NCBI GenBank assembly: GCA_030154045.1
Contig: JASKKU010000005.1
Span: forward strand, 1 to 40,967
DNA: 40,967 nucleotides
Origin: Candidatus Woesearchaeota archaeon
Lineage (GTDB): Archaea; Nanobdellota; Nanobdellia; Woesearchaeales; JASKKU01
Direction of reading: 5' to 3'
Positions 31,603 through 40,269 of this stretch are shown piece after piece (the first letter of the stretch is position 1; each line of letters begins with the position of its first letter). Below the pieces are notes generated by a model that saw only the letters and a program-made list of their open reading frames with translations, was not told the origin of the DNA and searched no databases. A program made the position numbers and the translations under genes.

Positions 31603-33030
31603 TTAAAGTTTTTGGTTTTTATTGGCATTGATATTTTCTTTTGCACCTCTTTGATTACTCAAAAAATCATTCAAAGCACGATAATTATTAGTTTCTTGAA
31701 TCAGTGTTTCTATAATCTCAAGATAATCAAAGAAGGATGTATAAGGTTCAAGATTTTTTTCTTTAATCTGTTTTTCATAGTTTTTTAGTTTTTCATCTTC
31801 AAAAGAAATAGTCCTAATTCGATATAAAGAATCTTTATTGTATTTAGCAATTTCACTTAATTTGTTTTCATCAAAATCAAGTTTTAAATCTTTAAACGGG
31901 TCTGAAAATCTATTAAAGGATTTACCGCGAGTATAAAAGAGATTCAAGAACAAATCCACATTCTCAACATACTGCTTAAACTTAATTTCAGGCAATAGAT
32001 AGGCAAAAGAGAGTTCATTAAAAACTATTTTTTCATCAATACTATTCGTATAATCAACAATTAAAACCTTTGCAGAATCAAAATGAGTTGAGGGTATCAC
32101 GCGCACGCTAAGGTTTTTATCATTATATCTTTTATTATCAAGAATGTCATTTAAAACATGATGGACCAAAGCCTCTACTTGGCTTTCTTTGATATTCAAA
32201 CCATATTTTATTATTGATGATATTCCATATTGTTCATATAACTCATTAACAGCAGGCAATAAAAATTGATATTTTGCTAAAACTTTATTATCTGTTTTTT
32301 GTTTGTTAACAAAATCTGAAAGCTGTATGGCCTGTTCTTTTATATCATTTAAGTTTAAATCAGACAAGTGCTTAGATAAATGAACTAGAGACCAAACAAA
32401 GAATTCTTCTTTATTGTATAGATAACCATAGCCCAGCTTTTTGTCATAAATCTGAGAATTTAGTGCAAAAAGGTAATTATTTAATCCTTTAATCATATCA
32501 AACAACAGATTCTGAGATTCTGCACAAACAAAAAGAGCATTATCAATTTGGGTGTATAAGTAGTTTAATCCGGAATTTGAATATACAACAGCATTAAGAT
32601 CAGGCAAAAATTTTTCTATAGAATCTTGTTTGTCTTTTTTAAAGTGATATGATTTAATAAAATTAAAGAGAATAGATGATTCAACTTTGTTATAACCTCT
32701 ATTTTTAATCAGCTTTTTAACTAATTCTTCAATGTTTTGTCCATCGTTAAATTTTTGGAAAGGTTCTTCAAAATCTGTCAGAATAATGGTGTTTGCATCA
32801 AAAAAATTAGTCTTGTCTAATTCTTTTTTTATATATTGTAAGTCTTTCAAAAGCACTTTTTTACTTTGATTGGAGCTGGCTTTAAGAAAGTCCTCATAAT
32901 AATTTCTCGTTTTTTGCTGAAACTCAAAGAAATCTTTTGAAATGTCTATTTTCAAAAAAGGTAAAGAATATTCTTCAAAAAGGGAAAGATAATATTGAGA
33001 GAAATCAAGTATTTCTTGAATCAGTTTCAT
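31603..33030 (-). CDS. Unrecognised protein family, member B (paralogue of 24516..25871)
   Basis: 475 residues from the ATG at 33030. A TATA-like ttataaat about 23-30 nt ahead supports it, and the track's TTG at 33036 is rejected. It shares ordered blocks with member A at 24516: LLFDMIKGL, EEFFVWSLVHL, SIIKYGLNI, LIVDYTNSIDE, KQYVENVDLFLNLFY and FSDPFKDLKLDF. The conserved core runs from about residue 170 to 400. The helical N-terminus (about 1-165) differs from member A, and the C-terminus is basic and Asn/Lys-rich. No membrane segment or enzyme motif is seen. Its stop codon overlaps the predicted TATA of the rps2 leader. Function unknown. Confidence 0.8.
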   Translation of the reverse strand: MKLIQEILDFSQYYLSLFEEYSLPFLKIDISKDFFEFQQKTRNYYEDFLKASSNQSKKVLLKDLQYIKKELDKTNFFDANTIILTDFEEPFQKFNDGQNIEELVKKLIKNRGYNKVESSILFNFIKSYHFKKDKQDSIEKFLPDLNAVVYSNSGLNYLYTQIDNALFVCAESQNLLFDMIKGLNNYLFALNSQIYDKKLGYGYLYNKEEFFVWSLVHLSKHLSDLNLNDIKEQAIQLSDFVNKQKTDNKVLAKYQFLLPAVNELYEQYGISSIIKYGLNIKESQVEALVHHVLNDILDNKRYNDKNLSVRVIPSTHFDSAKVLIVDYTNSIDEKIVFNELSFAYLLPEIKFKQYVENVDLFLNLFYTRGKSFNRFSDPFKDLKLDFDENKLSEIAKYNKDSLYRIRTISFEDEKLKNYEKQIKEKNLEPYTSFFDYLEIIETLIQETNNYRALNDFLSNQRGAKENINANKNQKL

Positions 33031-33108
33031 TAGCAAGATAAGTTCTAAAGGGATTTATAATTTTTACTAAGATATAGCTTTATTTTTTTAGGGAAACTTA
33101 AGACTAAA

Positions 33109-33186
33109 TGGCGGACCCGGGGGGATTCGAACCCCCGACCCACAGGTTAGAAGCCTGTTGCCCTATCCTGACTAGGCCACGGGCCC
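33109..33186 (-). tRNA. tRNA-Arg (anticodon TCT), CCA encoded
   Basis: A full cloverleaf can be folded. Acceptor GGGCCCG/CGGGTCC; D arm GCCT with GGGC; anticodon stem ACAGG/CCTGT around CTTCTAA, giving anticodon TCT; 5-nt variable loop; T arm GGGGG-TTCGAAT-CCCCC; discriminator G; then CCA in the DNA (33109-33111). Without CCA it is 75 nt. A TATA-like tttttaaa with a purine-rich element in front lies about 25 nt upstream. It reads AGA, the likely main Arg codon in this AT-rich genome. No intron is present. Confidence 0.97.
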
Positions 33187-33331
33187 ATAATTTTTAGAGA
33201 ATGAAATCCCTTTAAAAAGATTTCGAAATGTTATTTGTTGTTTTGTTTAAAATCACGAAAAGCAAGCTAGCAGAATGATTTAACAGAAAGTTTATATACT
33301 GAAATTTCGATTTAGCTAAAGAGGTGGTTAT

Positions 33332-33571
33332 ATGAAAAACGAAATTATTGATAAATTAGCCCAACTTATTACAGCTGCGTTTGGTCTTGTGGCAGCATTG
33401 GCGTGGAATGACGCTATAAAATCGCTTTTTAGAGGCCCTTGTGGAGCTCCAGACGCCGGCGCATTATGTCAACTTTCAGCAGCAGGACAATGGGGATATG
33501 CAATATTTGTAACAATCCTAGCAGTTATTGCTACAATTTGGATAGGAAAAATAGCCGAGAAAGCCAAATAA
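33332..33571 (+). CDS. DUF5654-family small membrane protein
   Basis: 79 residues with two transmembrane helices. The conserved opening ITAAFGLVAALAWNDAIKSLF is the family hallmark. A short Cys-containing loop (GPCGAPDAGALCQLS) separates it from the second helix (YAIFVTILAVIATIWIG), and the C-terminus is basic. The family is widespread in archaea with no known function. A TATA-like gtttatata (33291-33299) and the SD gaggtgg just before the ATG give a short-leader message. Confidence 0.85.
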   Translation: MKNEIIDKLAQLITAAFGLVAALAWNDAIKSLFRGPCGAPDAGALCQLSAAGQWGYAIFVTILAVIATIWIGKIAEKAK

Positions 33572-33645
33572 TTTTGTGAAATTTATTCTTTTTATTTTTT
33601 TGAATAATACTCCATTTTAGAAAAACCGTAAACTTCTTAGAAAGA

Positions 33646-34845
33646 TTACTCATATCTTAGAGCATCTATTGGTTTTAGTTTCATGGCTTTTAATGCAGGC
33701 GCAACTCCTGAAATAATGCCTACAAAGAATGAAAATGATAGTGATGCTATAACTAAAAGAGGACTGATTACGATTTTTATGTTATCAAATCCAAGAGTAA
33801 ATGCAACTTTCTCAACGCCTAAGGAAACAAGCCAACCAAATAGAACACCTAAAATTCCACCAACTAAACCTAAAATCCCTGCTTCTATCAGGAATATAAA
33901 AAAGATGTCGCTGTTCCTTGCACCTATTGCTTTCAAAGTTCCTATCTCTTTAGTCCTCTCGATGACTGAAGCAAACATTGTATTGGTAATTCCAATTCCT
34001 CCAATTAGCAAAGATATGCTAACAATTCCAATTACAACTATTTGCAGAATAGTCATAATTTGATTAAAGCTTTCAAAAATACTTTCAGTAGATGTTACAG
34101 TGAAATCATCTTTGTCTTCCTTTGAAATATCTCGTTCTTCTCGTAATGCTTCTTTAACTTTTTCTATTTCTTCATCAATCTTATCGCTAAACTCATCTTT
34201 GAAAATTACTCCTAAAATTGTATAATCACTTTTGTTTAAAACTCTTAGAGCATCTTTTAGAGGAATTCTTACAATCACAGATCTACTTTGATCCGATGTT
34301 TTGGCCTGAATACCTACAACCCTAAAAGCGTAACCATTTATGAAAATCTTATCTCCTACCTTGAGATCTCTTGGATGCAGTTCATCTCCTTTTGCTAAAT
34401 AATAATTAACAAAAGCAACCCTTTCATCATTCTCTTTAAGGTCTCTGCCTTCTAAAACCTTTACTATACCACTATCAGGCGCAAGTTCTAAACTTTTCTT
34501 ATCTGTGGGAAGTCCCCTAACTAAAGCAGGAATCTTTTCTTTTTTGAACTCAACAATGGAACTTTGAGTTATTGCTGGAATAACATGTTCTACAGAATCA
34601 ACTCTAAACACTGCATTAACATCTTTATCTGTGAATGTAGCTTGGCCAACAGGCAACACAACTGCTTTGTTTGCACCAATTTGCATAAATTGTTCCAAGA
34701 TAGCATTCTGAGTTCCTTGACCGATAGCTGTTAAAGCAACGATCGCAAGAATACTTATGATTATTCCAATAATTGTTGCCCAGGACCTAAACTTCAATCT
34801 CCTAATATGCCTAAATGCAATAAAAACATATTCAAAAAAACTCAT
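33646..34845 (-). CDS. ABC transporter permease, MacB/FtsX type
   Basis: 399 residues and the same design as the permease at 29554: N-terminal helix (AFRHIRRLKFRSWATIIGIIISILAIVALTAI), a MacB-like periplasmic-type domain (about 45-265), and three C-terminal helices containing VIERTKEIGTLKAIGARNSD and GVAPALKAMKLKPIDALRYE. It is the last gene of a three-gene unit with the ATPase (36083) and the secreted protein (34868), with gaps of 22 and 9 bases. Together they probably form a membrane complex handling surface proteins or lipids. The substrate is not indicated. Confidence 0.92.
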   Translation of the reverse strand: MSFFEYVFIAFRHIRRLKFRSWATIIGIIISILAIVALTAIGQGTQNAILEQFMQIGANKAVVLPVGQATFTDKDVNAVFRVDSVEHVIPAITQSSIVEFKKEKIPALVRGLPTDKKSLELAPDSGIVKVLEGRDLKENDERVAFVNYYLAKGDELHPRDLKVGDKIFINGYAFRVVGIQAKTSDQSRSVIVRIPLKDALRVLNKSDYTILGVIFKDEFSDKIDEEIEKVKEALREERDISKEDKDDFTVTSTESIFESFNQIMTILQIVVIGIVSISLLIGGIGITNTMFASVIERTKEIGTLKAIGARNSDIFFIFLIEAGILGLVGGILGVLFGWLVSLGVEKVAFTLGFDNIKIVISPLLVIASLSFSFFVGIISGVAPALKAMKLKPIDALRYE

Positions 34846-34867
34846 TTTTCGAAATTCTTAAGCAAGT

Positions 34868-36073
34868 TTATCTCTTCTTCCATTTAAAGTACGCAAACAC
34901 AACTACTGCAATTGTTACTATGGCAAGAATTATCTTCCCAACTGACGATGATTTGCTATCATTTATGTTATCATTAGATGTAACTATTAATGTTGTTTCC
35001 TTCTCAAAGAAATCATTCATAGAGTTAAGGTATTGGTACTTGATTTTCAAAGTTATCTTCCCTGATTTTTTTGGCACAATCGTAAAATCAGCTGAATCAT
35101 AGTCATCTCCTTTAATGGAACCAATATACTCCTTGTTTGAACCAACGATATCATAATCTGGCGAATCTAAAAGTTCAACAATTAGGGATTTAACATCGCT
35201 TAAACCTTTGTTTACAAACTTGATATCTATATCGCTTTCCTTGTTTAATAATAGATTGGCATTTCCTATTATAGGCTCGATATTGTTATCCAAGACATCG
35301 TTTAAAAGGACTCCAATCAATTGGGTTGATGTAAATGTATTACCCAAAACATCTTCATATTGCAAAGTTAGAGGAATTTTATAGACTCCTGGACTAGTGC
35401 TAGCATCAGCAATCAGATTGAACTCTGCTGCAACTTGTTCATTAGCTTCTAGTAAATCAAAGGTTTTTGAGTTTGAACTTTTCAATGGGGAAAAAGGTAG
35501 GTTATCCAAATCTAAACTTACCTTTAAGTTTCTAATAGCGCTTTTATCTGAGTTGGATAAGTAAACTTTAAGTTTAAATTCCTTACCAGGAACAATTTCT
35601 TCTGGTTGTGTTTCAATGTCTTTTATATCCACAGAAGGTGATTGGGATGTTATTAAAACATCAAAACCTTTCTTGACAAAAGCGTCATTGCCATATTTGA
35701 TTTTAAGATACAGCTTATTTTCTCCTTGTGTAGCATCATCATTAACTTTAAATCTGAATTTAAATGTATAGTAATCTCTTGGCCTTAACTCATCAATTTC
35801 AACTTGGTTATCTCCAATAACTTGGAATGGAAATTCATCAACGGCTTGGACGATTACTGGTTTAACTTCATCTTGCATTAGGTTCTTTATTTTAAACCAC
35901 ACTTCAAACTCCTGGCCTGATTTTACAGGGAAAGGTTCATAATGCATTAACTCTAACTCATACTCTTCCCCAGAATCTACTGCAAAGGATAACGATAGCT
36001 GCATAAATAAACTTAGCACAACTAATGCTGTTATTAAGAACTTCATCATTTTTTGTTTTTTATCTTCTTTCAT
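34868..36073 (-). CDS. Secreted CARDB/S-layer-like protein of the ABC operon
   Basis: 401 residues. Signal peptide with a basic start (KEDKKQKMMKFLITALVVLSLFMQLSLSFA, cut about residue 31). Three or so Ig-like beta domains follow: about 35-140 (EFEVWFKIKNLMQDEVKPVIVQ), about 150-260 (EFKLKVYLSNSDKSAIRNLKVSLDL) and about 275-370 (DIDIKFVNKGLSDVKSLIVEL). This COG1361-like architecture ends in a membrane helix (IILAIVTIAVVVFAYF) and KWKKR. The SD gaggtggt precedes the ATG. It is the middle gene between ATPase and permease, so it may be an accessory or adaptor domain of the transporter, outside the cell and tethered. Confidence 0.85.
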   Translation of the reverse strand: MKEDKKQKMMKFLITALVVLSLFMQLSLSFAVDSGEEYELELMHYEPFPVKSGQEFEVWFKIKNLMQDEVKPVIVQAVDEFPFQVIGDNQVEIDELRPRDYYTFKFRFKVNDDATQGENKLYLKIKYGNDAFVKKGFDVLITSQSPSVDIKDIETQPEEIVPGKEFKLKVYLSNSDKSAIRNLKVSLDLDNLPFSPLKSSNSKTFDLLEANEQVAAEFNLIADASTSPGVYKIPLTLQYEDVLGNTFTSTQLIGVLLNDVLDNNIEPIIGNANLLLNKESDIDIKFVNKGLSDVKSLIVELLDSPDYDIVGSNKEYIGSIKGDDYDSADFTIVPKKSGKITLKIKYQYLNSMNDFFEKETTLIVTSNDNINDSKSSSVGKIILAIVTIAVVVFAYFKWKKR

Positions 36074-36082
36074 GAGACCACC

Positions 36083-36775
36083 TCAAAGAGCATCAACTAT
36101 TTGACCATCCTTGATGAAAATTTGACGCTGGCATTGATTGCCAATTCTAGGGTCATGTGTTACTATAACAATTGTCTTTTTAAATCTTTTATTTAAGTCT
36201 TTAAGGAAATCCATTATGGTACTTCCAGTTTTTGTATCTAAATTACCAGTTGGTTCATCAGCCAAAATTATATCAGGGTCGTTTGCTAAAGCTCTTGCAA
36301 TTGCAACCCTCTGCTGTTGACCGCCTGAAAGTTCATTTGGTTTATGATTTGCCCTATTTTCAAGTTCAACGATTTTTAATAATTCTAAACCTCGTTTAAT
36401 TCTTTCCTTTCTGCTTTTACCTTGAAAAAGCATTGGTAAAGTCACATTTTCTAGAGCTGTTAAGTAGGGTATCAAATTAAACTGCTGAAAAATAAATCCA
36501 ATCTTTTTACCTCTTAGGGTTGCTAAATCTGATTCATGAAGATGAGCAATGTTTTTTCCAAACAAATAGATATCCCCTTTTGTAGGAATATCCAAACAAC
36601 CAACCATATTCATTAAGGTGCTTTTGCCAGCGCCACTAGGACCCAATATCGCAACCATCTCCCCTTGATTAATGTCTAGAGAGACACCTCTAAGCGCCTT
36701 AACTTCGTTCTCTCCAATCTTATAAATCTTGTAAACATTCCTGAGTTTAATTACAGCTCTGTCTTCCGGTTTCAC
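36083..36775 (-). CDS. ABC transporter ATPase, LolD/MacB type
   Basis: 230 residues, starting at GTG. A TATA-like tttataaat (36797-36805) lies about 22-30 nt upstream, so the transcript is probably leaderless from GTG. Motifs: Walker A GPSGAGKST (45-53), Q-loop FIFQQFNLIPYLTALENV, signature LSGGQQQRVAIARAL, Walker B IILADEPTGNLD, H-loop VIVTHDP. It powers MacB/LolCDE-type permeases. As first gene of the operon it is followed by the secreted CARDB-like protein and the permease at 33646. It might also serve the orphan permease at 29554. Confidence 0.95.
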   Translation of the reverse strand: MKPEDRAVIKLRNVYKIYKIGENEVKALRGVSLDINQGEMVAILGPSGAGKSTLMNMVGCLDIPTKGDIYLFGKNIAHLHESDLATLRGKKIGFIFQQFNLIPYLTALENVTLPMLFQGKSRKERIKRGLELLKIVELENRANHKPNELSGGQQQRVAIARALANDPDIILADEPTGNLDTKTGSTIMDFLKDLNKRFKKTIVIVTHDPRIGNQCQRQIFIKDGQIVDAL

Positions 36776-37059
36776 AAGAGGAAAATCATATTCAGTATTT
36801 ATAAAATTTGTTAAACTTACATAACTGAAAGAGTTTAATGTTCAATTGGCTCTTATGTTTTAGCATATTAGCTTAGCATAGTAATATTTTAACAATCAAA
36901 AATTCATAAAACTTAAAAATTATTGAGAGAACGTGATTTTTGTAATTCTTGAATAGAAAAAAAAGCTTAAATAATATCAAAAGCTGTTTTTCAAAATAAA
37001 GAATTTAGTTAAAAAACCCTAACAAAAATTAAAATCTTATTTAAAACGGAGGATAAAAA
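36776..37059. promoter_or_regulatory. Divergent intergenic region between the ABC operon and ppsA
   Basis: 284 AT-rich bases without a credible ORF. The ABC-operon TATA is at 36797-36805 on the minus strand. On the plus strand cttaaataat (near 36966) is the best TATA candidate for ppsA, giving a leader of about 65-70 nt that ends in ggaggat ahead of the ATG. No strong hairpin or repeated operator was seen. Confidence 0.4.
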
Positions 37060-39468
37060 ATGGATAAGAATAATGCTTTGATTCTATGGTTTGACCAGAT
37101 AGATGTTAATGATGTACCTTTAGTTGGTGGCAAAAATGCATCCCTTGGAGAAATGTACAGATTCCTAACTTCAAAAGGGGTTAATGTACCAAATGGTTTT
37201 GCTATAACTGCAAGAGCATACCAATATTATTTAGAACATAATGATCTGAAAAATAAAATCCGAGATATATTATCAGGCTTAAATAAGAATGATGTGAATG
37301 ACTTAGCAAGAAGAGGAGAAGAGATCAGAAGATTAATTCTCGATGGAGAACTCCCAAAAGATCTAGCTGACAGCATTACTGAAGCTTATGGGCATTTATG
37401 TTTGCAGTACGGAGAAAACACTGATGTTGCTGTAAGAAGTTCTGCGACTGCTGAAGACTTGCCAGATGCTTCTTTCGCCGGCCAGCAAGAAACATACCTT
37501 AATGTCAGAGGAAAAAGTATGCTTTTAGAATCTGTCAAAAAATGTATGGCTTCTCTATTTACAAATAGAGCAATTTCATATAGAGAAGATAAAGGATTTG
37601 ACCATTTTTCAATTTCATTATCCGTTGGCGTTCAAAAGATGGTTAGGTCTGATCTAGCGTCATCTGGAGTTATGTTCTCCATTGATACAGAGAGCGGTTT
37701 TGAGAATGTTGTTTTTATTACAGCAATCTATGGCTTAGGTGAAAACATTGTTCAAGGAAGGGTTAATCCTGATGAGTATTATGTATTTAAACCTACTTTA
37801 AAGGAAGGTTATAAAGCAATAATTTCAAAGAAAGTCGGCAGCAAAGAACTTAAAATGGTTTATAGCGACGACAATAAGAGAGTTAAGAATGTTCCTGTGG
37901 AAAAAAGTTTGAGAAGGAAGTTCGTTTTAACAGATGATGAGATTTTAACACTTGCAAGATGGGCTGTAATTATTGAAGAGCATTATTCGCAGAGAAAAGG
38001 AAAATATACACCAATGGATATTGAATGGGCAAAAGATGGCATAACTGGACAGTTGTTTATTGTTCAAGCAAGGCCCGAAACTGTGCACTCAACAAAGAAC
38101 AAGAACATACTAGAAACTTACGAGCTTGAAGAAAAAGGCAAAGTTTTAGTAAAAGGTATGAGCATAGGAAGCAAAATAGGCGCTGGTAAGGTTAATGTTA
38201 TAAGGCATGTCAATGAAATCTCTTCTTTCAAACCTGGTGAGGTTTTAGTAACTGAGATGACCGACCCTGATTGGGAACCTATTATGAAAGTTGCATCAGC
38301 AATTATTACTAACAAAGGCGGCAGAACCTGTCATGCTGCAATTGTAGCAAGAGAGTTGGGTATTCCTTGCATTGTTGGTACAGAGAATGCAACTGAAGTT
38401 TTGAAATCAGGTCAAGAAGTTACTGTGGATTGTTCACAAGGAGAGGATGGTTTTGTTTATGAAGGCATATTAAAGTATAAAGTTAACAAGGTTGATTTAA
38501 GAGAGATTCCAGAGACAAAGACTAAAATCATGATTAATTTGGGGAACCCTGACTTAGCGTTTTCTCTGGCAAGTTTGCCTGTACAAGGTGTTGGGCTTGC
38601 AAGGGAAGAATTCATTATAAACTCGTACATCAAAATACATCCACTAGCATTAATACATTATCACTCAATTACTGATGAAAAGCTAAAGAAAACAATTGAT
38701 GAGTTGACTTATGGTTATGAAGACAAGAAGCAGTTCTTCATTGATAAATTAGCTTATGGAATTGCTATGATTGCTTCAGCATTCTATCCAAAGAAGGTTA
38801 TAGTAAGGCTTTCTGATTTCAAATCTAATGAGTATGCTAACCTTATTGGTGGAGAGTTATTTGAGCCCAAGGAAGATAATCCGATGATTGGTTGGAGAGG
38901 TGCTTCTAGGTACTATCATCCAAAGTATAAGGAAGCGTTTGGTTTGGAATGCAAAGCACTGCTAAAAGTGAGAAATGAGATGGGTTTGAACAATATTGCT
39001 GTAATGGTTCCATTCTGCAGAACTGTTACTGAAGCGCATTTAGTTATTGATGAAATGAAGAAAAACGGTTTGGTGCAGCATGAAAATGGTTTAGAAGTTT
39101 ATGCAATGTGCGAAGTTCCAAGCAATGTTATTCTGGCAGATGAGTTCTTGAATGTTTTTGATGGTTACAGTATTGGTAGCAACGACTTGACTCAGTTAAC
39201 ACTTGGTTTAGATAGAGATTCCGAGTTAGTTTCATTCATTTATGATGAAAGAAATGAAGCTGTTAAAAGAATGATTAAGAAAGTCATAGATGTTGCTAAG
39301 AGCAAAGGCAAATATATTGGAATCTGCGGTCAAGCGCCGTCAGACTTCCCTGATTTTGCTAAGTTTTTAGTAGAATCAAAAATTGATTCAATGTCGTTAA
39401 ACCCTGACACTGTTTTAAAGACTCTGCTTTTAGTCAAGGAAACTGAAAAGCAAGTCTGTGGTGAATAA
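37060..39468 (+). CDS. ppsA: Phosphoenolpyruvate synthase (pyruvate, water dikinase)
   Basis: 802 residues, normal length. It converts pyruvate, ATP and water to PEP, AMP and phosphate, the entry to gluconeogenesis; in some archaea it may run towards pyruvate. The N-terminal ATP-binding domain (about 1-345) has VGGKNASLGEM, VRSSATAEDLPDASFAGQQET and GLGENIVQGRVNPDEY. The swivelling phosphohistidine domain carries the catalytic His425 in GGRTCHAAIVARELG. The C-terminal PEP/pyruvate barrel (about 480-795) has GVGLAREEF, GWRGASRYYHPKY, FCRTVTEAH and GSNDLTQLTLGLDRDS. The SD ggaggat lies upstream. The next gene starts 2 bases after its stop. Confidence 0.97.
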   Translation: MDKNNALILWFDQIDVNDVPLVGGKNASLGEMYRFLTSKGVNVPNGFAITARAYQYYLEHNDLKNKIRDILSGLNKNDVNDLARRGEEIRRLILDGELPKDLADSITEAYGHLCLQYGENTDVAVRSSATAEDLPDASFAGQQETYLNVRGKSMLLESVKKCMASLFTNRAISYREDKGFDHFSISLSVGVQKMVRSDLASSGVMFSIDTESGFENVVFITAIYGLGENIVQGRVNPDEYYVFKPTLKEGYKAIISKKVGSKELKMVYSDDNKRVKNVPVEKSLRRKFVLTDDEILTLARWAVIIEEHYSQRKGKYTPMDIEWAKDGITGQLFIVQARPETVHSTKNKNILETYELEEKGKVLVKGMSIGSKIGAGKVNVIRHVNEISSFKPGEVLVTEMTDPDWEPIMKVASAIITNKGGRTCHAAIVARELGIPCIVGTENATEVLKSGQEVTVDCSQGEDGFVYEGILKYKVNKVDLREIPETKTKIMINLGNPDLAFSLASLPVQGVGLAREEFIINSYIKIHPLALIHYHSITDEKLKKTIDELTYGYEDKKQFFIDKLAYGIAMIASAFYPKKVIVRLSDFKSNEYANLIGGELFEPKEDNPMIGWRGASRYYHPKYKEAFGLECKALLKVRNEMGLNNIAVMVPFCRTVTEAHLVIDEMKKNGLVQHENGLEVYAMCEVPSNVILADEFLNVFDGYSIGSNDLTQLTLGLDRDSELVSFIYDERNEAVKRMIKKVIDVAKSKGKYIGICGQAPSDFPDFAKFLVESKIDSMSLNPDTVLKTLLLVKETEKQVCGE

Positions 39469-39470
39469 TA

Positions 39471-40247
39471 ATGAAAAGCATTTTTGTTAATAACAAAATT
39501 TTAGCTTTAGCTTACGATCAAGGATTGGAGCATGGTCCCATAGACTTTAATCTAGACAATTGTAACCCAGAGTTTATTTTCAGGCTTGCAATTGATGCTG
39601 GATTTACAGGATTAGTTGTACAACCTGGAATTGCAGAGAAGTATTACTCTGATTTTAAAGACAAGGTTAATCTTATTGTTAAACTAAACGGAAAAACAAG
39701 ACTAGTTAATGGAGACCCTATCTCTTTAAGCAATTGTTCTGTAAAAAGAGCAATTGCCTTAGGTGCTGTTGCAGTTGGTTATACGATCTATGTAGGCAGT
39801 GAACACGAACACAAGATGTTTAAGGAATTTGGGCAAATTGTTGAGGAAGCCAGAAATTGGAAGGTTCCTGTAATTGCTTGGATGTATCCGCGAGGAAAAA
39901 ATGTTCCTGATCCTATGAGTACAGAGATTTTAGCCTATGCCGCAAGAGTAGGCTTAGAGTTAGGAGCAGATGTTGTCAAAGTGCATTACAATGGAGATAT
40001 TGGAGGTTTTAAATGGCTTGTCAAGAATGCCGGTAGAACAAAAGTTGCCGTGGCTGGTGGTTCAAAAAGAGCTGATTTTATCTTCTTAAAAAATGTTGAA
40101 GAAGTGATGAATGCTGGAGCTGCTGGAATGATTATTGGAAGGAACATCTGGCAGCACGAGAAACCTCTAAAAATGGCTGAAGCTGTTAGAAAAATAGTGT
40201 TTGAAAATCAAAGTGCAGAAGAAGCTATAAAAGTTCTTCAATCTTAA
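39471..40247 (+). CDS. fba: Class I fructose-bisphosphate aldolase, archaeal DhnA type
   Basis: 258 residues, one TIM barrel. ALAYDQGLEHGP at the N-terminus, the Schiff-base Lys170 in GADVVKVHYNGD, and the phosphate-binding VAVAGGSKR and GMIIGRNIWQ ends identify the archaeal class I aldolase family. That family also includes 2-amino-3,7-dideoxyheptulosonate synthase-like members. Linkage to ppsA with only 2 bases between favours the sugar-phosphate role, condensing triose phosphates in gluconeogenesis. A dual aldolase/phosphatase is excluded, since that enzyme is a different family. Confidence 0.92.
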   Translation: MKSIFVNNKILALAYDQGLEHGPIDFNLDNCNPEFIFRLAIDAGFTGLVVQPGIAEKYYSDFKDKVNLIVKLNGKTRLVNGDPISLSNCSVKRAIALGAVAVGYTIYVGSEHEHKMFKEFGQIVEEARNWKVPVIAWMYPRGKNVPDPMSTEILAYAARVGLELGADVVKVHYNGDIGGFKWLVKNAGRTKVAVAGGSKRADFIFLKNVEEVMNAGAAGMIIGRNIWQHEKPLKMAEAVRKIVFENQSAEEAIKVLQS

Positions 40248-40269
40248 TATTTAGTTTTTTATTTTATTT

